A stretch of 64,000 bases of DNA from Sulfurimonas crateris (GCF_005217605.1 NZ_SZPX01000003.1:207543-271542), one strand, 5' to 3'. Counted from the first letter of the stretch, positions 18,158 to 27,488 are shown. Notes: generated by a model from the letters alone, not told the origin. A program made the numbers and translations.

Positions 18158-19906
18158 CTATAAAACTTCTTTAACTTTTCTTATATGTTCAATAAAGAGT
18201 TCTTTCTCTTTATATCCTGATAATCGGTAGTTTTTTAACTCTCGCTTCTCTCTATCGAAAAAGATGATACCGGGGGGTCCAAAAAGAGAGAACTTTTTTA
18301 ACATCTCTATATCAAAATCTGTATTCTCAGATATATCGACCTTTATTCTTTCAAACTCTTCAACTTCAAAAGCGACATCTTCCCTGCTAAGAACATCAGA
18401 ATCAAGCTCTTTGCAGTTTTCACACCATTTTGCGCTAAAGTATACCATAACTGGCTTTGATGCTTGACGCAGCTCACTATCAAGCTCTCTTGCATTTATT
18501 GTTTTGAAAGTCACCTCAGATAGTGTAGAGACTGCCACCTTTGATGATACAAAAGGTTCAAGAGGAGCCTTAATGCTTTTTGCGCCGCCGATTGCCCCTA
18601 CAATAAGAACCACTCCGTAGATAAGAGCGAGCATAGAGAGAAGTTTCTTGAGCTGCTGCATTCTGCTTATATCTACACTTTTGATATTTTCAAACGGGTT
18701 CATAAATATAGCCACGGCCACAAGAAGAACTCCCCATAACAGAAGTATAGTTTGAGCCTCTAGTATTCTTGAGAGAAGCCAGATAGAGAAGGCTATCATC
18801 GTAAAGCCGAAAAAGAGCTTTACGTCATCCATCCAGATGCCCGGTTTTGGCAGAAATTTACCCGCTCCCGCACCAAGCATAAGAAGAGGCACGCCCATTC
18901 CAAGGCTCATTAAAAAGAGCGACATTCCGCCTAGAAGCTCATTACCGCTCTGTCCTATGTAGATAAGAGCACCTGCAAGAGGAGGTGCGACACACGGACC
19001 TACGATCAGTGCAGAGAGCACTCCAAGAAAGACTACGCTGTAGTACGATTTATCTCTGCCCCAAAGCGCTTTATTGTTTAAAAAAGATTGTATTTTTTTG
19101 GGCATCTGAATAGTAAAAGTGCCAAACATCGCCAAACTCAGTATAAAGAAAAGAGAACTTACTGCTACTATGATCCAAGTCTGTTGGAAAAATGCCTGTA
19201 TATTACTTCCAAGAGATGCAGCCAAAACACCTGCAAGTGCATAGACTACTGACATTGATACCACATAAGTAAGAGATATAAAAAATCCCTGTCTCGTGCT
19301 TATGCTCTCTTTTTTGGAGATAATAACTGCAGAGAGTATAGGTATAACCGGAAGCATACATGGAGTAAAAGCAAGAAGAAGGCCAAAACCGAAAAATGTA
19401 GCAAGTGTCAAAACTACACTACTGTTTTGAAGCATCTCCGCGATCGCATCCTGCTCACTTTGGATATCTTTTGACTCAGAAGATAAAGCAGAGCTCTCTT
19501 TGAGAGGTTTTTCTTTAAAAAGCCTATACTCTTTTTCAAATCTATTTAATTCCGAGCATCCATCATCCAAGGAGCAGAGCTGATAGTTGAGTATGATCTT
19601 AAACTCACTATCGCCCTCTCCTTCAAGATTTGCCTTTATATTTACGCTGCCAAAAAAAACATCTTGCTCTTTATGTTTTGTCGCATCAGGATAAAATATG
19701 CTGCTGATAGCTACACCATCTCCTTCAACACTAAAATCGAGAGTATCATCAAGAATATAGCTCTCATCTTCGAGAGATATACTCAGATCAAAACTGTTTT
19801 TGTTTTGAGTAACACTTATAGATGCCGAATCACTACTGCTGCTAAAAGCAATAATCGGTAAAAATATTGCGATTAAAACAAAGTGTAAAATGTAGCTCTT
19901 AAAAAT
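18158..19906 (-). CDS. dsbD: DsbD thiol:disulfide interchange protein, non-canonical start
   Basis: DsbD carries electrons from cytoplasmic thioredoxin across the inner membrane to periplasmic thiol proteins. Read from 19906 the 582-residue frame has a signal peptide (about 1-22, 'FVLIAIFLPIIAFS'), a periplasmic alpha domain with the Cys-x5-Cys pair 'LCSLDDGC' (residues 111 and 117), eight membrane helices with 'FTPCMLPVIP' and 'GPCVAPPLAG', and a C-terminal thioredoxin domain with 'WCENC'. There is no in-frame ATG, GTG or TTG before 19570. An ATT at 19906 has AAGGA 6 bp before it. A GTG at 19910 would serve if one T of a T5 run were absent. Starting at 19570 would lose the signal peptide and Cys111. 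It lies downstream of tpx. Confidence 0.82.
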   Translation of the reverse strand: MFKSYILHFVLIAIFLPIIAFSSSSDSASISVTQNKNSFDLSISLEDESYILDDTLDFSVEGDGVAISSIFYPDATKHKEQDVFFGSVNIKANLEGEGDSEFKIILNYQLCSLDDGCSELNRFEKEYRLFKEKPLKESSALSSESKDIQSEQDAIAEMLQNSSVVLTLATFFGFGLLLAFTPCMLPVIPILSAVIISKKESISTRQGFFISLTYVVSMSVVYALAGVLAASLGSNIQAFFQQTWIIVAVSSLFFILSLAMFGTFTIQMPKKIQSFLNNKALWGRDKSYYSVVFLGVLSALIVGPCVAPPLAGALIYIGQSGNELLGGMSLFLMSLGMGVPLLMLGAGAGKFLPKPGIWMDDVKLFFGFTMIAFSIWLLSRILEAQTILLLWGVLLVAVAIFMNPFENIKSVDISRMQQLKKLLSMLALIYGVVLIVGAIGGAKSIKAPLEPFVSSKVAVSTLSEVTFKTINARELDSELRQASKPVMVYFSAKWCENCKELDSDVLSREDVAFEVEEFERIKVDISENTDFDIEMLKKFSLFGPPGIIFFDREKRELKNYRLSGYKEKELFIEHIRKVKEVL

Positions 19907-19938
19907 TCACTATCCTTGTAACACTATGATACTTAATA

Positions 19939-20517
19939 CTAATTATGTGAGCTTGCAGTTTTGATAGCCTGCATGATCTTTTTGAAATCAGGCTCATCAC
20001 CGACATTTGGAACTATCTCTTGATATACTACTCTTCCATTCTTTCCTATAACGAATACTGCTCTGATCAGCAGACCCTTAAGCTCGCCGTCAGTCACTAT
20101 CACGCCATAATTTTCGCCAACTTCTCTATAGGCAAAATCAGAAGCTATGGAGATGTTTTTAATCCCATGTCCTTTACAAAAACGATCATCTGCATATGGA
20201 AGATCCATTGAAACGACAGTCATGTCAACACCATCAAACTGCTTTATCTCATCGTCAAATCTTTTTGACTGAGCAGAACAGATAGGAGTATCAATTGATG
20301 GAACAGTAGCGATCACCTGAACTCTCTCGCTCTTTCCTCCGATCGTTTTTATTGAAAAATCAGGCTCTGTAACACGAGCAACAGGCGCTTTTGCACCAAC
20401 TATAGGAAAGTTCCCTTTAACATTAACGACCTCCCCGTTATAATTGATCGCAGCTTCTGCAGCAATCAAAGGTAGTGTTGAGAACACCATAATAAATAAC
20501 AAAACTATTTTTTTCAT
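19939..20517 (-). CDS. tpx: Thiol peroxidase Tpx with signal peptide
   Basis: An atypical 2-Cys peroxiredoxin that reduces hydrogen and organic peroxides. The 192 residues have a signal peptide (1-20, 'IVLLFIMVFSTLPLIAAEA'), then the Tpx domain with the peroxidatic cysteine in 'VPSIDTPICSAQSKRF' (Cys80) and the resolving cysteine in 'DDRFCKGHG' (Cys114). Most Tpx proteins are about 165 residues without a leader, so this one is expected in the periplasm. dsbD follows 32 bp downstream on the same strand and could supply its reductant, which is inference from context. Confidence 0.9.
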   Translation of the reverse strand: MKKIVLLFIMVFSTLPLIAAEAAINYNGEVVNVKGNFPIVGAKAPVARVTEPDFSIKTIGGKSERVQVIATVPSIDTPICSAQSKRFDDEIKQFDGVDMTVVSMDLPYADDRFCKGHGIKNISIASDFAYREVGENYGVIVTDGELKGLLIRAVFVIGKNGRVVYQEIVPNVGDEPDFKKIMQAIKTASSHN

Positions 20518-20753
20518 CTGTATACGCCCCTTGGTATAAAAAGTATCGGATTATAACAAATTATAAACTGCTACGCAATTAAAATATAATATTTTTTTAT
20601 GTTTTTAAAATTTTTCGAACGATTGCTATAACATATAGTTAAAAATATAACGAGCCTTAGTCAGTTTAACAGATCATCTTAAGGGTGGCTTAAAGCTTTA
20701 TCGAAAGTTTCTTTTGCTAAGATTGTGATAATTTTATAATAGATGGAGTACAA

Positions 20754-22346
20754 ATGTTACCGTCAGTTAGATCTCGAATAATTTTTACAATTTTATTTTT
20801 TGCCGCCCTTGCAATCGGTTCTTTATATACTTATATCTCCTATACTTTCAACAACTTTTCCAATAAAACTGCAAAACAGTCCCTTACTATGCTAAGTCAA
20901 TCAATCTTTCAAACAGTAACACAAGGTATGCTGGCAGGTGATCCACAAGTTGTTCAAGAGACACTTGAAAGGGCAAGAAAAATTCAGGGTATTGAGTCAC
21001 TGGATGTTTCAAAATCAGAACTGGTTTTAGAGATCTATAAAAAAGATGGCGAAACCTTTACGGCAACCCCGATGGTTAGAGATGTTTTTGCAAGTAAAGA
21101 GCCTAAAACAATTGAAAAAACACAAAATAATCACCACACAATACAACTTCTAAATCCAATGATAGCAGACAAAAGTTGTATATCATGCCACTATAATGCA
21201 AAAGATGGAGATATTCTCGGCGTCATGAATCTTGTTGTCTCTTTGGATTCAAATGATAAAGAGATCAATGACACAAAAATAGTCTTGCTTATTACGCTTG
21301 CTGTTGCTTTTATCGCTTTTGTCATTATTATGAGCATTTTCTTCTCAAAAGAGGTTATAGCTCCGTTAGATGAACTTCGTTCAAGAATAAGAGCCCTTGT
21401 TGATGGCGACAAAGATTTAACAAAACGAATTGAGGTTGTACGTGAAAACGAGTTTGCACAATCTGCATATGCGGTCAATGACTTTGTAAGTTCAATACAA
21501 GACACAATAAATGACGTAAAATCTCTTGGAAGTAAAAATGTCTCAATCGCAAACACTATCACTAATGCATCATCATTCATAAACAAAAGTATAGAAGAGG
21601 AGAGTGTCATAGTCTCTCATACTACGGAAAAAAGCAGATCTATAAAAGAGATTCTTGACCTCTCTATTGAGATGGCAAAAGAGACACAGCAGAGAGTCTC
21701 ACAGGCAAACGCAAATCTTGAATCCTCAAAAGAGGCATTAGGTGAATTGGTAAGTGAGGTTGAAGTATTTATTGAAGTAGAGCATGAACTCTCAGACCAG
21801 TTGATACACTTAAAACAAGATGCGGATCAGGTAAAGAGCGTCCTTGTTGTTATTAAAGATATAGCAGAACAGACGAACCTTCTAGCCCTAAATGCTGCCA
21901 TCGAAGCGGCGCGAGCAGGTGAACATGGACGCGGTTTTGCCGTCGTAGCAGATGAAGTGAGAAAACTCGCAGAACGTACACAAAAATCACTTACTGAGAT
22001 AGAGATAAGTGTTAGTACTATTGTTCAATCCATAAACGACGTAAGCGACAAGATGAACGAAAATGCACAAGGGATGCAGAGACTAACATCCATTTCACAA
22101 GATGTTGAGCAAAAGGTCAATGAGACATCCCTAGAGATGCAGCACTCCATTGAAGTTGCCGTTAAATCAGTAGAAGATTCAAAAATAATGGTAAAACATA
22201 CGGATGAGATAATTAATCAAATTGCAGAGATAAACGCTCACTCATCTTCAAACAAAGAAAAAGTAATAAGCATCGAAAATGATTCCAAGAATCTGCTTGA
22301 AGTGGCTCACTTACTGGATTCTCGTATTAACGAATTTAAAAGCTAA
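20754..22346 (+). CDS. Methyl-accepting chemotaxis protein with periplasmic c-type heme motif
   Basis: A transmembrane chemoreceptor of 530 residues: membrane helix 1 (about 8-30), a periplasmic sensor domain containing a CxxCH heme-attachment motif ('SCISCHYN', Cys142, Cys145, His146), membrane helix 2 (about 174-196), a HAMP domain, and the cytoplasmic signalling hairpin with '[19 protein letters not shown]' and '[16 protein letters not shown]'. A GGAG site precedes the ATG. Heme-binding receptors of this type are known from Geobacter and suggest redox or gas sensing. It is divergent from tpx-dsbD, and DsbD-type proteins also support cytochrome c maturation. Ligand unknown. Confidence 0.9.
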   Translation: MLPSVRSRIIFTILFFAALAIGSLYTYISYTFNNFSNKTAKQSLTMLSQSIFQTVTQGMLAGDPQVVQETLERARKIQGIESLDVSKSELVLEIYKKDGETFTATPMVRDVFASKEPKTIEKTQNNHHTIQLLNPMIADKSCISCHYNAKDGDILGVMNLVVSLDSNDKEINDTKIVLLITLAVAFIAFVIIMSIFFSKEVIAPLDELRSRIRALVDGDKDLTKRIEVVRENEFAQSAYAVNDFVSSIQDTINDVKSLGSKNVSIANTITNASSFINKSIEEESVIVSHTTEKSRSIKEILDLSIEMAKETQQRVSQANANLESSKEALGELVSEVEVFIEVEHELSDQLIHLKQDADQVKSVLVVIKDIAEQTNLLALNAAIEAARAGEHGRGFAVVADEVRKLAERTQKSLTEIEISVSTIVQSINDVSDKMNENAQGMQRLTSISQDVEQKVNETSLEMQHSIEVAVKSVEDSKIMVKHTDEIINQIAEINAHSSSNKEKVISIENDSKNLLEVAHLLDSRINEFKS

Positions 22347-22352
22347 GAAAAT

Positions 22353-22374
22353 GTTCTTGCAATTTTGCAAGAAC
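22353..22374. terminator. Bidirectional hairpin terminator between converging genes
   Basis: A perfect 10-bp inverted repeat GTTCTTGCAA/TTGCAAGAAC separated by TT lies between the stop of the chemoreceptor (+) and the stop of the methyltransferase (-). On the minus strand it would be flanked by A/T runs. The position between convergent genes and the symmetry fit a bidirectional terminator. Confidence 0.75.
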
Positions 22375-22378
22375 TATA

Positions 22379-22933
22379 TTAAGCTTTTTTAGCCACCAAA
22401 GAAGCGACTTTTATTCTCTCGCCTCTTAAATTTGTATCTATTTTCTCTTCATAGTAGATGACATCAAGCCCTATAAAAGAGTGTAGAAGTTCATTTTTGC
22501 GCAGCAAGTAGTCAAGGTTTGTCGTTGGCATCTTAAAATCTCCGTGAGCGACTATAAAAGTCTCAAAAACCAAAACTCCGCCACTCTTGAGCGCCTCTTT
22601 CATCTGAGAGACCAGACGACGATTTAAGTAGTTTACATTCACGATCAGATCATATTTATTAGGAGTTAGATTATACTTATCCAAGTCCGTATCGATCTTT
22701 TTGATCGTAGAGCTATTTTTTACACGCTCTAAAGCATAGTCTGAAATATCTACGGCATCAACCATAAAACCCAAGTCAGCCAAATAGTGTGTATTTCTGC
22801 CCGTACCGCATGCCACGTCTATCGCCTGACCTACATTTGCATGTGAAATATACTTATCCAATAGTGCAGAGACCTCCTGCGGCATAGGATTGTCCAAATA
22901 TCTCTCGTTCCATCTCTGTTTATCTTCTTTCAT
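22379..22933 (-). CDS. Class I SAM-dependent methyltransferase
   Basis: A 184-residue Rossmann-fold methyltransferase. Motif I is 'IDVACGTGRNTHYLADLGF' (about 38-56), followed by 'VDAVDISDYAL' (acidic SAM-ribose residue) and 'YDLIVNVNYLNR'. Size and motifs resemble the TehB/thiopurine group of small-molecule methyltransferases, which detoxify metalloids or thiols, but the substrate cannot be read from sequence. It ends the minus-strand operon carrying nspC, HDOD and the carboxynorspermidine synthase, 12 bp after nspC, so a polyamine-linked substrate is conceivable but unproven. Confidence 0.8.
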   Translation of the reverse strand: MKEDKQRWNERYLDNPMPQEVSALLDKYISHANVGQAIDVACGTGRNTHYLADLGFMVDAVDISDYALERVKNSSTIKKIDTDLDKYNLTPNKYDLIVNVNYLNRRLVSQMKEALKSGGVLVFETFIVAHGDFKMPTTNLDYLLRKNELLHSFIGLDVIYYEEKIDTNLRGERIKVASLVAKKA

Positions 22934-22945
22934 AACATATCCCCC

Positions 22946-24094
22946 TTAAGATAATCTATTTTTGTAATCTTGATATCCAAACTCTTTAATTAACTCCAGA
23001 GTGTTATCTTCTCTTAGTATAGCCAATGAAGGTAACTTGATACCGTTGAAGGTAGTGTTTTTAACAAAAGTGTAGTGGATCTGATCTTCAAATATCACTC
23101 TATCACCCACCTGCAGCGGTTCATCAAAGGAGTAATCACCCATAATGTCTCCCGCTAAGCAGGTATTTCCGCCAAAGCGGTAGGTGTAAGGTTTCTCTCC
23201 TGCTTCACCGCTTCCTCTAACCATTGCACGATACGGCATCGCAAGCGTGTCGGGCATATGAGCTTCTGCCGAAGTGTCCAATATGGCTATATCCATGCCG
23301 TTGTGTACAATATCTAGCACTGTGCTCACAAGTACTCCCGTCTGCCATCCGACTGCTTCTCCAGGCTCCAGATAGACATCTACATCATACTTTGCTCTAA
23401 ACTCTTTTATGATGCGAATCAGCTTATCGACATCATATCCCTCTTTTGTTATATGGTGACCTCCGCCAAAATTGATATATTTCAGCCCTTTAAAGTACTT
23501 TGAGAACTTCGCTTCAAAAGCCTGCAGTACATCCTCTAGAGCATCGACATTCTGCTCACACAGAGCGTGAAAATTGAGTCCGTCAATATACTCTAAGACT
23601 CTCTCATCAAAATTCTCAAGTGTAGTGCCCAGACGGCTGTAGAGCCCGCATGGGTTGTAGATATCTTTTGGAGAGGAAGATTGCTCCGGATTTATTCTCA
23701 AGGAGAGGCTTATCTCTGAGTCTATCTCTTTGACTCTGTCGTAATATTTAAAAAGCTGGTTAGGTGAGTTAAAGACAATATGGTCGGATATGCGTGCAAT
23801 ATCTTCGATATCCTCATCTTTGTATGCAGGCGAATATGTATGCACTTCAAGATTCTCATCATCTTTTGCAAACTCATCTCTAGCCAATAATGCTTCATGC
23901 AATCCGCTTGCAGTACACCCTTTTAGATACTCTTTTACCAAAGGAAACGTACTCCACATAGCAAAGCCTTTAAGCGCTAGAATAACCTTTGCTCCGCTCT
24001 CTATTTGAACACGGTTTAAAATCTCAAGATTTGCACGAAGTAAAGACTCGTCGCACATGTAATAGGGTGTAGATAACAAGTTAGAGTTTTGCAT
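22946..24094 (-). CDS. nspC: Carboxynorspermidine/carboxyspermidine decarboxylase
   Basis: NspC is a PLP-dependent fold-III decarboxylase that turns carboxyspermidine into spermidine (or carboxynorspermidine into norspermidine). It shows 'LALKGFAMWSTFPLV' with the PLP lysine (about residue 40), 'YINFGGGHHITKEGYD', and 'YLEPGEAVGWQTG', all family features. I use the ATG at 24094, with GGAGA 5-6 bp before it, rather than the ATG 12 bp upstream. The partner synthase gene lies two genes upstream in the same operon, together making the alternative polyamine pathway known from Campylobacter and Vibrio. Confidence 0.92.
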   Translation of the reverse strand: MQNSNLLSTPYYMCDESLLRANLEILNRVQIESGAKVILALKGFAMWSTFPLVKEYLKGCTASGLHEALLARDEFAKDDENLEVHTYSPAYKDEDIEDIARISDHIVFNSPNQLFKYYDRVKEIDSEISLSLRINPEQSSSPKDIYNPCGLYSRLGTTLENFDERVLEYIDGLNFHALCEQNVDALEDVLQAFEAKFSKYFKGLKYINFGGGHHITKEGYDVDKLIRIIKEFRAKYDVDVYLEPGEAVGWQTGVLVSTVLDIVHNGMDIAILDTSAEAHMPDTLAMPYRAMVRGSGEAGEKPYTYRFGGNTCLAGDIMGDYSFDEPLQVGDRVIFEDQIHYTFVKNTTFNGIKLPSLAILREDNTLELIKEFGYQDYKNRLS

Positions 24095-24114
24095 AATGTT
24101 CTCCATGCTTTTTG

Positions 24115-24966
24115 CTATTTTTTTCTCATTCTATTTATTAGAATTTGGTTGTATTTCTCTTTTACTCTCAGAGCTATATGTTCGAAATCATCGGCATCAA
24201 GCCCCATCTCTTCAACTATTTCACAAGCCTCTTTTATTGACTCTTGTGTTAAAACGTTCCTCGGATTTACGGCAGTTCTTATAACATCTAGCGAGTCTAT
24301 GTATGATTTGACTTTCGGGCTTACGTTTGTCTCAAAATCCAATCCCTTCAGTATCTCTACATATAGAGGCTCAAGCATCCAGTGCTCAAAAAGAAGCGCG
24401 CTTAGGTAGTAGGTCGTAGTTCCAAGCAGGCTATACTCATACTCAATGACATTTTTTGAATTTCTATAACCTATTTCAAACTTCTTTGCATAGTGGCTCT
24501 TTAGAACCTCATTTGCCAGCACTAGCTTTCCAGTCTCCATTATAAGTGCCAAAGGTGACATAAACTGAGCATGTCTAAGATCTACTCTGGAGTACCACTG
24601 CATCATTAAAGTGCTTTGGAGCTGGCATATATCGTTAAATCTCTTGTTATCTACGCCGTAGATCTCGGTATCTGTTTTAAGCTCTTTATCGACTGCGTAC
24701 TTTAAGACCAGACCGTAGATCTCATCAGTTCCAAAAAGCGTTACTGCCTGAGCAATTGAGGCTATTTTTCTTGAAAAGCCGTATATAGGGGCATTTATCA
24801 TCTTTAGAATATTTGCAGCGAGTGCCGCATCATCCTCTATAACCTTTACAAGTCTTATAATATCGATATTTTGAGAGCCGCAGCTATATATCTGCTGTAT
24901 TATAAACGGTGTGTTTGATAGTGGCGGCAGAGACTCTACATCTGAAATTATATGTTTAAAGGTCAT
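24115..24966 (-). CDS. HDOD-domain signalling protein
   Basis: A 283-residue protein consisting mainly of an HDOD domain (a catalytically degenerate relative of HD phosphohydrolases, common in bacterial signalling). The start 'LPPLSNTPFIIQQIYSC' and the helix 'AALAANILKMINAPIYGF' are characteristic, followed by 'ASIAQAVTLFGTDEIYGLVL'. There is no output domain such as GGDEF or kinase. It is positioned exactly between the two polyamine-synthesis enzymes, 3 bp after one and 20 bp before the other. Role unknown; its conserved placement would have to be checked in relatives. Confidence 0.85.
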   Translation of the reverse strand: MTFKHIISDVESLPPLSNTPFIIQQIYSCGSQNIDIIRLVKVIEDDAALAANILKMINAPIYGFSRKIASIAQAVTLFGTDEIYGLVLKYAVDKELKTDTEIYGVDNKRFNDICQLQSTLMMQWYSRVDLRHAQFMSPLALIMETGKLVLANEVLKSHYAKKFEIGYRNSKNVIEYEYSLLGTTTYYLSALLFEHWMLEPLYVEILKGLDFETNVSPKVKSYIDSLDVIRTAVNPRNVLTQESIKEACEIVEEMGLDADDFEHIALRVKEKYNQILINRMRKK

Positions 24967-24969
24967 TAT

Positions 24970-26154
24970 TTACGCTTCTAGCTCTTTTATCTGCCAAGGC
25001 AGACCTTGCGTATTCATCTCTTGCATAAACGGATCAGGGTCCATCTGCTCCATATTAAATACTCCTACTCCGCTCCAGATACCCTTTAGCATAAGTTTTG
25101 CGCCTATCATCGCAGGAACGCCGGTAGTGTATGAAACACCTTGAGAGTTTGTCTCTTTGTAGCACTCTTCATGATCTTTTACCTGATAGATATATATCTT
25201 TCTCTTCTTGCCGTCTTTAATTCCCTCTGCGACAATACCGATGTTTGTCTTTCCTTTTGTACGAGGTCCCAAAGATGCAGGGTCTGGAAGAAGTGTCTTT
25301 AAGAACTCTATAGGGACTATCTTCATCCCCTTGTGCTCAACCGGCTCAATTCCAAGCATCCCGACATTTTCCAAGCACTTCATATGTGTAAGATAGCTCT
25401 GCCCGAAGGTCATAAAAAATCTTATACGCTTAAGCCCTTTGATGTGTTTTACAAGTGACTCCATCTCTTCGTGGTAAAGCAGATAGCTATCTTTTGGACC
25501 TACTTCTGGATAATCCCAAACCTGCATTATCTCCATCGGCTCAGTCTCTATCCACTTACCGTTTTCCCAATAACGCCCTTTTGAAGAGACTTCTCTTAAG
25601 TTGATCTCAGGGTTGAAGTTTGTTGCAAACGGGTATCCGTGATCGCCTGCGTTACAATCCAAAATATCTATGGTGTGTATCTCGTCAAAATAGTGTTTTT
25701 GAGCGTATGCACAAAAAACGTTTGTCGCCCCTGGGTCAAAACCGCTACCCAAAAGCCCCATAATGCCTGCTTCTTTAAACTTATCATCTCTTGCCCACTG
25801 AAGCTTGTACTCAAACTTAGCCTCATCCGGATGCTCATAGTTCGCAGTATCAAGATATGGTGTCTTTGTAGCTATACAGGCATCCATTATTGTCAAATCT
25901 TGATATGGAAGTGCGACGTTTATAAGAATGTCGGGCTTGCACTCGTTTATAAGCTTTATAACTTCATCCGTGCTGTCTGCATCCACAGAAGCCACTTCAA
26001 TATTTGCATTTGGAAGTTCATCTTTTATATCCTGACATCTTTGCACTGTTCTGCTTGCCAATACAATTTTCCCAAAAACATCTGCATTTTGTACACACTT
26101 ATGTACAACTACACGGCTAACTCCGCCTGCACCAATTATTAATGTTGTTCTCAA
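24970..26154 (-). CDS. Carboxynorspermidine/carboxyspermidine synthase (dehydrogenase)
   Basis: A saccharopine-dehydrogenase-type enzyme that reductively condenses aspartate semialdehyde with putrescine or diaminopropane to the carboxylated polyamine. The 394 residues start with an NAD(P)-binding 'LIIGAGGVSRVVVHKC', then 'ASRTVQRCQDIKDEL' and 'LLGSGFDPGATNVFCAY', as in the CANSDH/LYS1-like group. The start is TTG with AAGGA 7 bp before it; the TTGA overlaps the stop of plsC, indicating coupling. nspC lies downstream in the same operon and performs the following step. Confidence 0.9.
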   Translation of the reverse strand: MRTTLIIGAGGVSRVVVHKCVQNADVFGKIVLASRTVQRCQDIKDELPNANIEVASVDADSTDEVIKLINECKPDILINVALPYQDLTIMDACIATKTPYLDTANYEHPDEAKFEYKLQWARDDKFKEAGIMGLLGSGFDPGATNVFCAYAQKHYFDEIHTIDILDCNAGDHGYPFATNFNPEINLREVSSKGRYWENGKWIETEPMEIMQVWDYPEVGPKDSYLLYHEEMESLVKHIKGLKRIRFFMTFGQSYLTHMKCLENVGMLGIEPVEHKGMKIVPIEFLKTLLPDPASLGPRTKGKTNIGIVAEGIKDGKKRKIYIYQVKDHEECYKETNSQGVSYTTGVPAMIGAKLMLKGIWSGVGVFNMEQMDPDPFMQEMNTQGLPWQIKELEA

Positions 26155-26762
26155 ATCTTCATCCTTTTCAATTTTATAACTCTATCTCTTAATTCGTCTG
26201 CCTTTATCTCATGCGAGATCGGCTTTCCGAAATAGAGAGTGATCTCCCTCTTTTTCAAAAAGCATCTTTTTGAATCGCCTTTATGCCTTGCAAAGAGACT
26301 TCCAAAAACTCCGTCTATATGAAACGGAACGATAACTGCACTGTTTCTCTCTATGTATTCATAGCCTCTATAAAACTTTGCGATCTCGGAGCTTCTGGAT
26401 ATTTCGCCCTCGGGAAATATTGCTATTATTCTACCATTTTTTAATCTCTTTGAGGTTTCAATAAATGAATCTTTTGAAGCTTTTTTTGAAACGGGAATAA
26501 GCTCCGCCATCTTAAAAGCCCAGTTAAACAGCTTCCAATTGTAAATATCTTTATCTATTATGTAATTTATTCTTTTCTTAATGGGCAGTTGAAGTATGAA
26601 CCAGTCTATCCAGCTAACATGGTTGCCCAAAAGCATAACCGCCCTGTTTTTTGGAATATTTTCTAACCCTACATAGTTAAATCTGTATCTTATTTTAAAA
26701 ATAAGCTCAAAGAGCTTCCAGACAGCCATAATAAAGTAGCTTTTAAAGAGTTCTTTTTTCAC
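26151..26762 (-). CDS. 1-acyl-glycerol-3-phosphate acyltransferase (PlsC-like)
   Basis: A membrane-associated acyltransferase of 203 residues, expected to acylate lysophosphatidate or a related lipid. The catalytic box 'GNHVSWIDWF' (HxxxxD, about residues 47-56) and the substrate box 'FPEGEISRS' (about 116-124) are intact, and an amphipathic or membrane N-terminus precedes them. It starts at GTG and overlaps the polyamine synthase gene by 4 bp. Several such acyltransferases usually occur per genome, so whether this one is the essential PlsC cannot be decided here. Confidence 0.85.
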   Translation of the reverse strand: MKKELFKSYFIMAVWKLFELIFKIRYRFNYVGLENIPKNRAVMLLGNHVSWIDWFILQLPIKKRINYIIDKDIYNWKLFNWAFKMAELIPVSKKASKDSFIETSKRLKNGRIIAIFPEGEISRSSEIAKFYRGYEYIERNSAVIVPFHIDGVFGSLFARHKGDSKRCFLKKREITLYFGKPISHEIKADELRDRVIKLKRMKI

Positions 26763-26768
26763 GAGTGA

Positions 26769-27488
26769 CTAATCGTCCTTTTGCGCCAGTGTCGTGCTCC
26801 AGCCCTCATAATAGCCATGTTCTGTTTTAATAAGCCCATAGAGCTCCTCTACAACTTTTCTAACCTCTTCTTCAGTAACCGGATGCACTTTGAGAAGTGC
26901 CACTCCATGTTCAAACTCTTCGCTGCTTACGTCATCTTTAAACTCAAACCCGTGTTCTAGCGCGTTTTTTACAAATCTCTCTTTTTGGGTAGCCGTATCA
27001 AATGATACATAGTGTTCTACATCTCTTGATATAGAGAGCTCATCACCCTCTTCTTGAAGCAGAAACATTATCTTTTGGCTCTGAATATTGTGAAACTCCA
27101 ACTCTGTTGGAAAAAGATTTTTAGCGTAAAAATCCCACTTTGCATCTTTTACCACATTGCTTTCATATTTGTAACCGCTATCTTTTAACATTGCGGCACA
27201 AAGCGCTTCTAGATTTTTTGAATCTCTTGCATAAAAGTAGAACTCATGCCAACCCTCATAAACTCTCTCTCCTACATATTTTGCCATCTTTTGATGTTCT
27301 AAAGAGATGATTATAGACTCTTTAAGTTCTAAAAACTGCTCAAAATCCAAACTATTCTCTTCTATATTGTTTGGTTTTACAAACAGACTATATAACCAAG
27401 GATAACTCTCTTCATAATCCTCTACATCAACCTCTACTTCTATATTAACCGTTGCAGAATCTTCCACTCTGCTAAATATCTCTCTCAT
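26769..27488 (-). CDS. DUF695 plus RraB-domain protein
   Basis: A 239-residue acidic cytoplasmic protein with two modules. The N-terminal half (about 1-130, with 'YPWLYSLFV' and 'WHEFYFYARDSKNLEAL') resembles DUF695. The C-terminal half (about 140-235) has 'EGDELSISRDVEHYVSF' and 'GFEFKDDV', resembling RraB, the inhibitor of RNase E regulation. Such fusions are common in bacteria that lack a standard RNase E. It begins the minus-strand operon containing plsC and the polyamine genes. The function of the combined protein is not established. Confidence 0.75.
   Translation of the reverse strand: MREIFSRVEDSATVNIEVEVDVEDYEESYPWLYSLFVKPNNIEENSLDFEQFLELKESIIISLEHQKMAKYVGERVYEGWHEFYFYARDSKNLEALCAAMLKDSGYKYESNVVKDAKWDFYAKNLFPTELEFHNIQSQKIMFLLQEEGDELSISRDVEHYVSFDTATQKERFVKNALEHGFEFKDDVSSEEFEHGVALLKVHPVTEEEVRKVVEELYGLIKTEHGYYEGWSTTLAQKDD

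Noticed and set aside
21191..21610. Frame of 139 codons antisense to the chemoreceptor gene.
   Set aside because: Overlaps the HAMP and membrane region of a well-supported gene; no independent signals.
25639..26142. Frame of 167 codons antisense to the carboxynorspermidine synthase gene.
   Set aside because: Cys- and Tyr-rich composition typical of antisense translation; the opposite strand encodes a clear enzyme.
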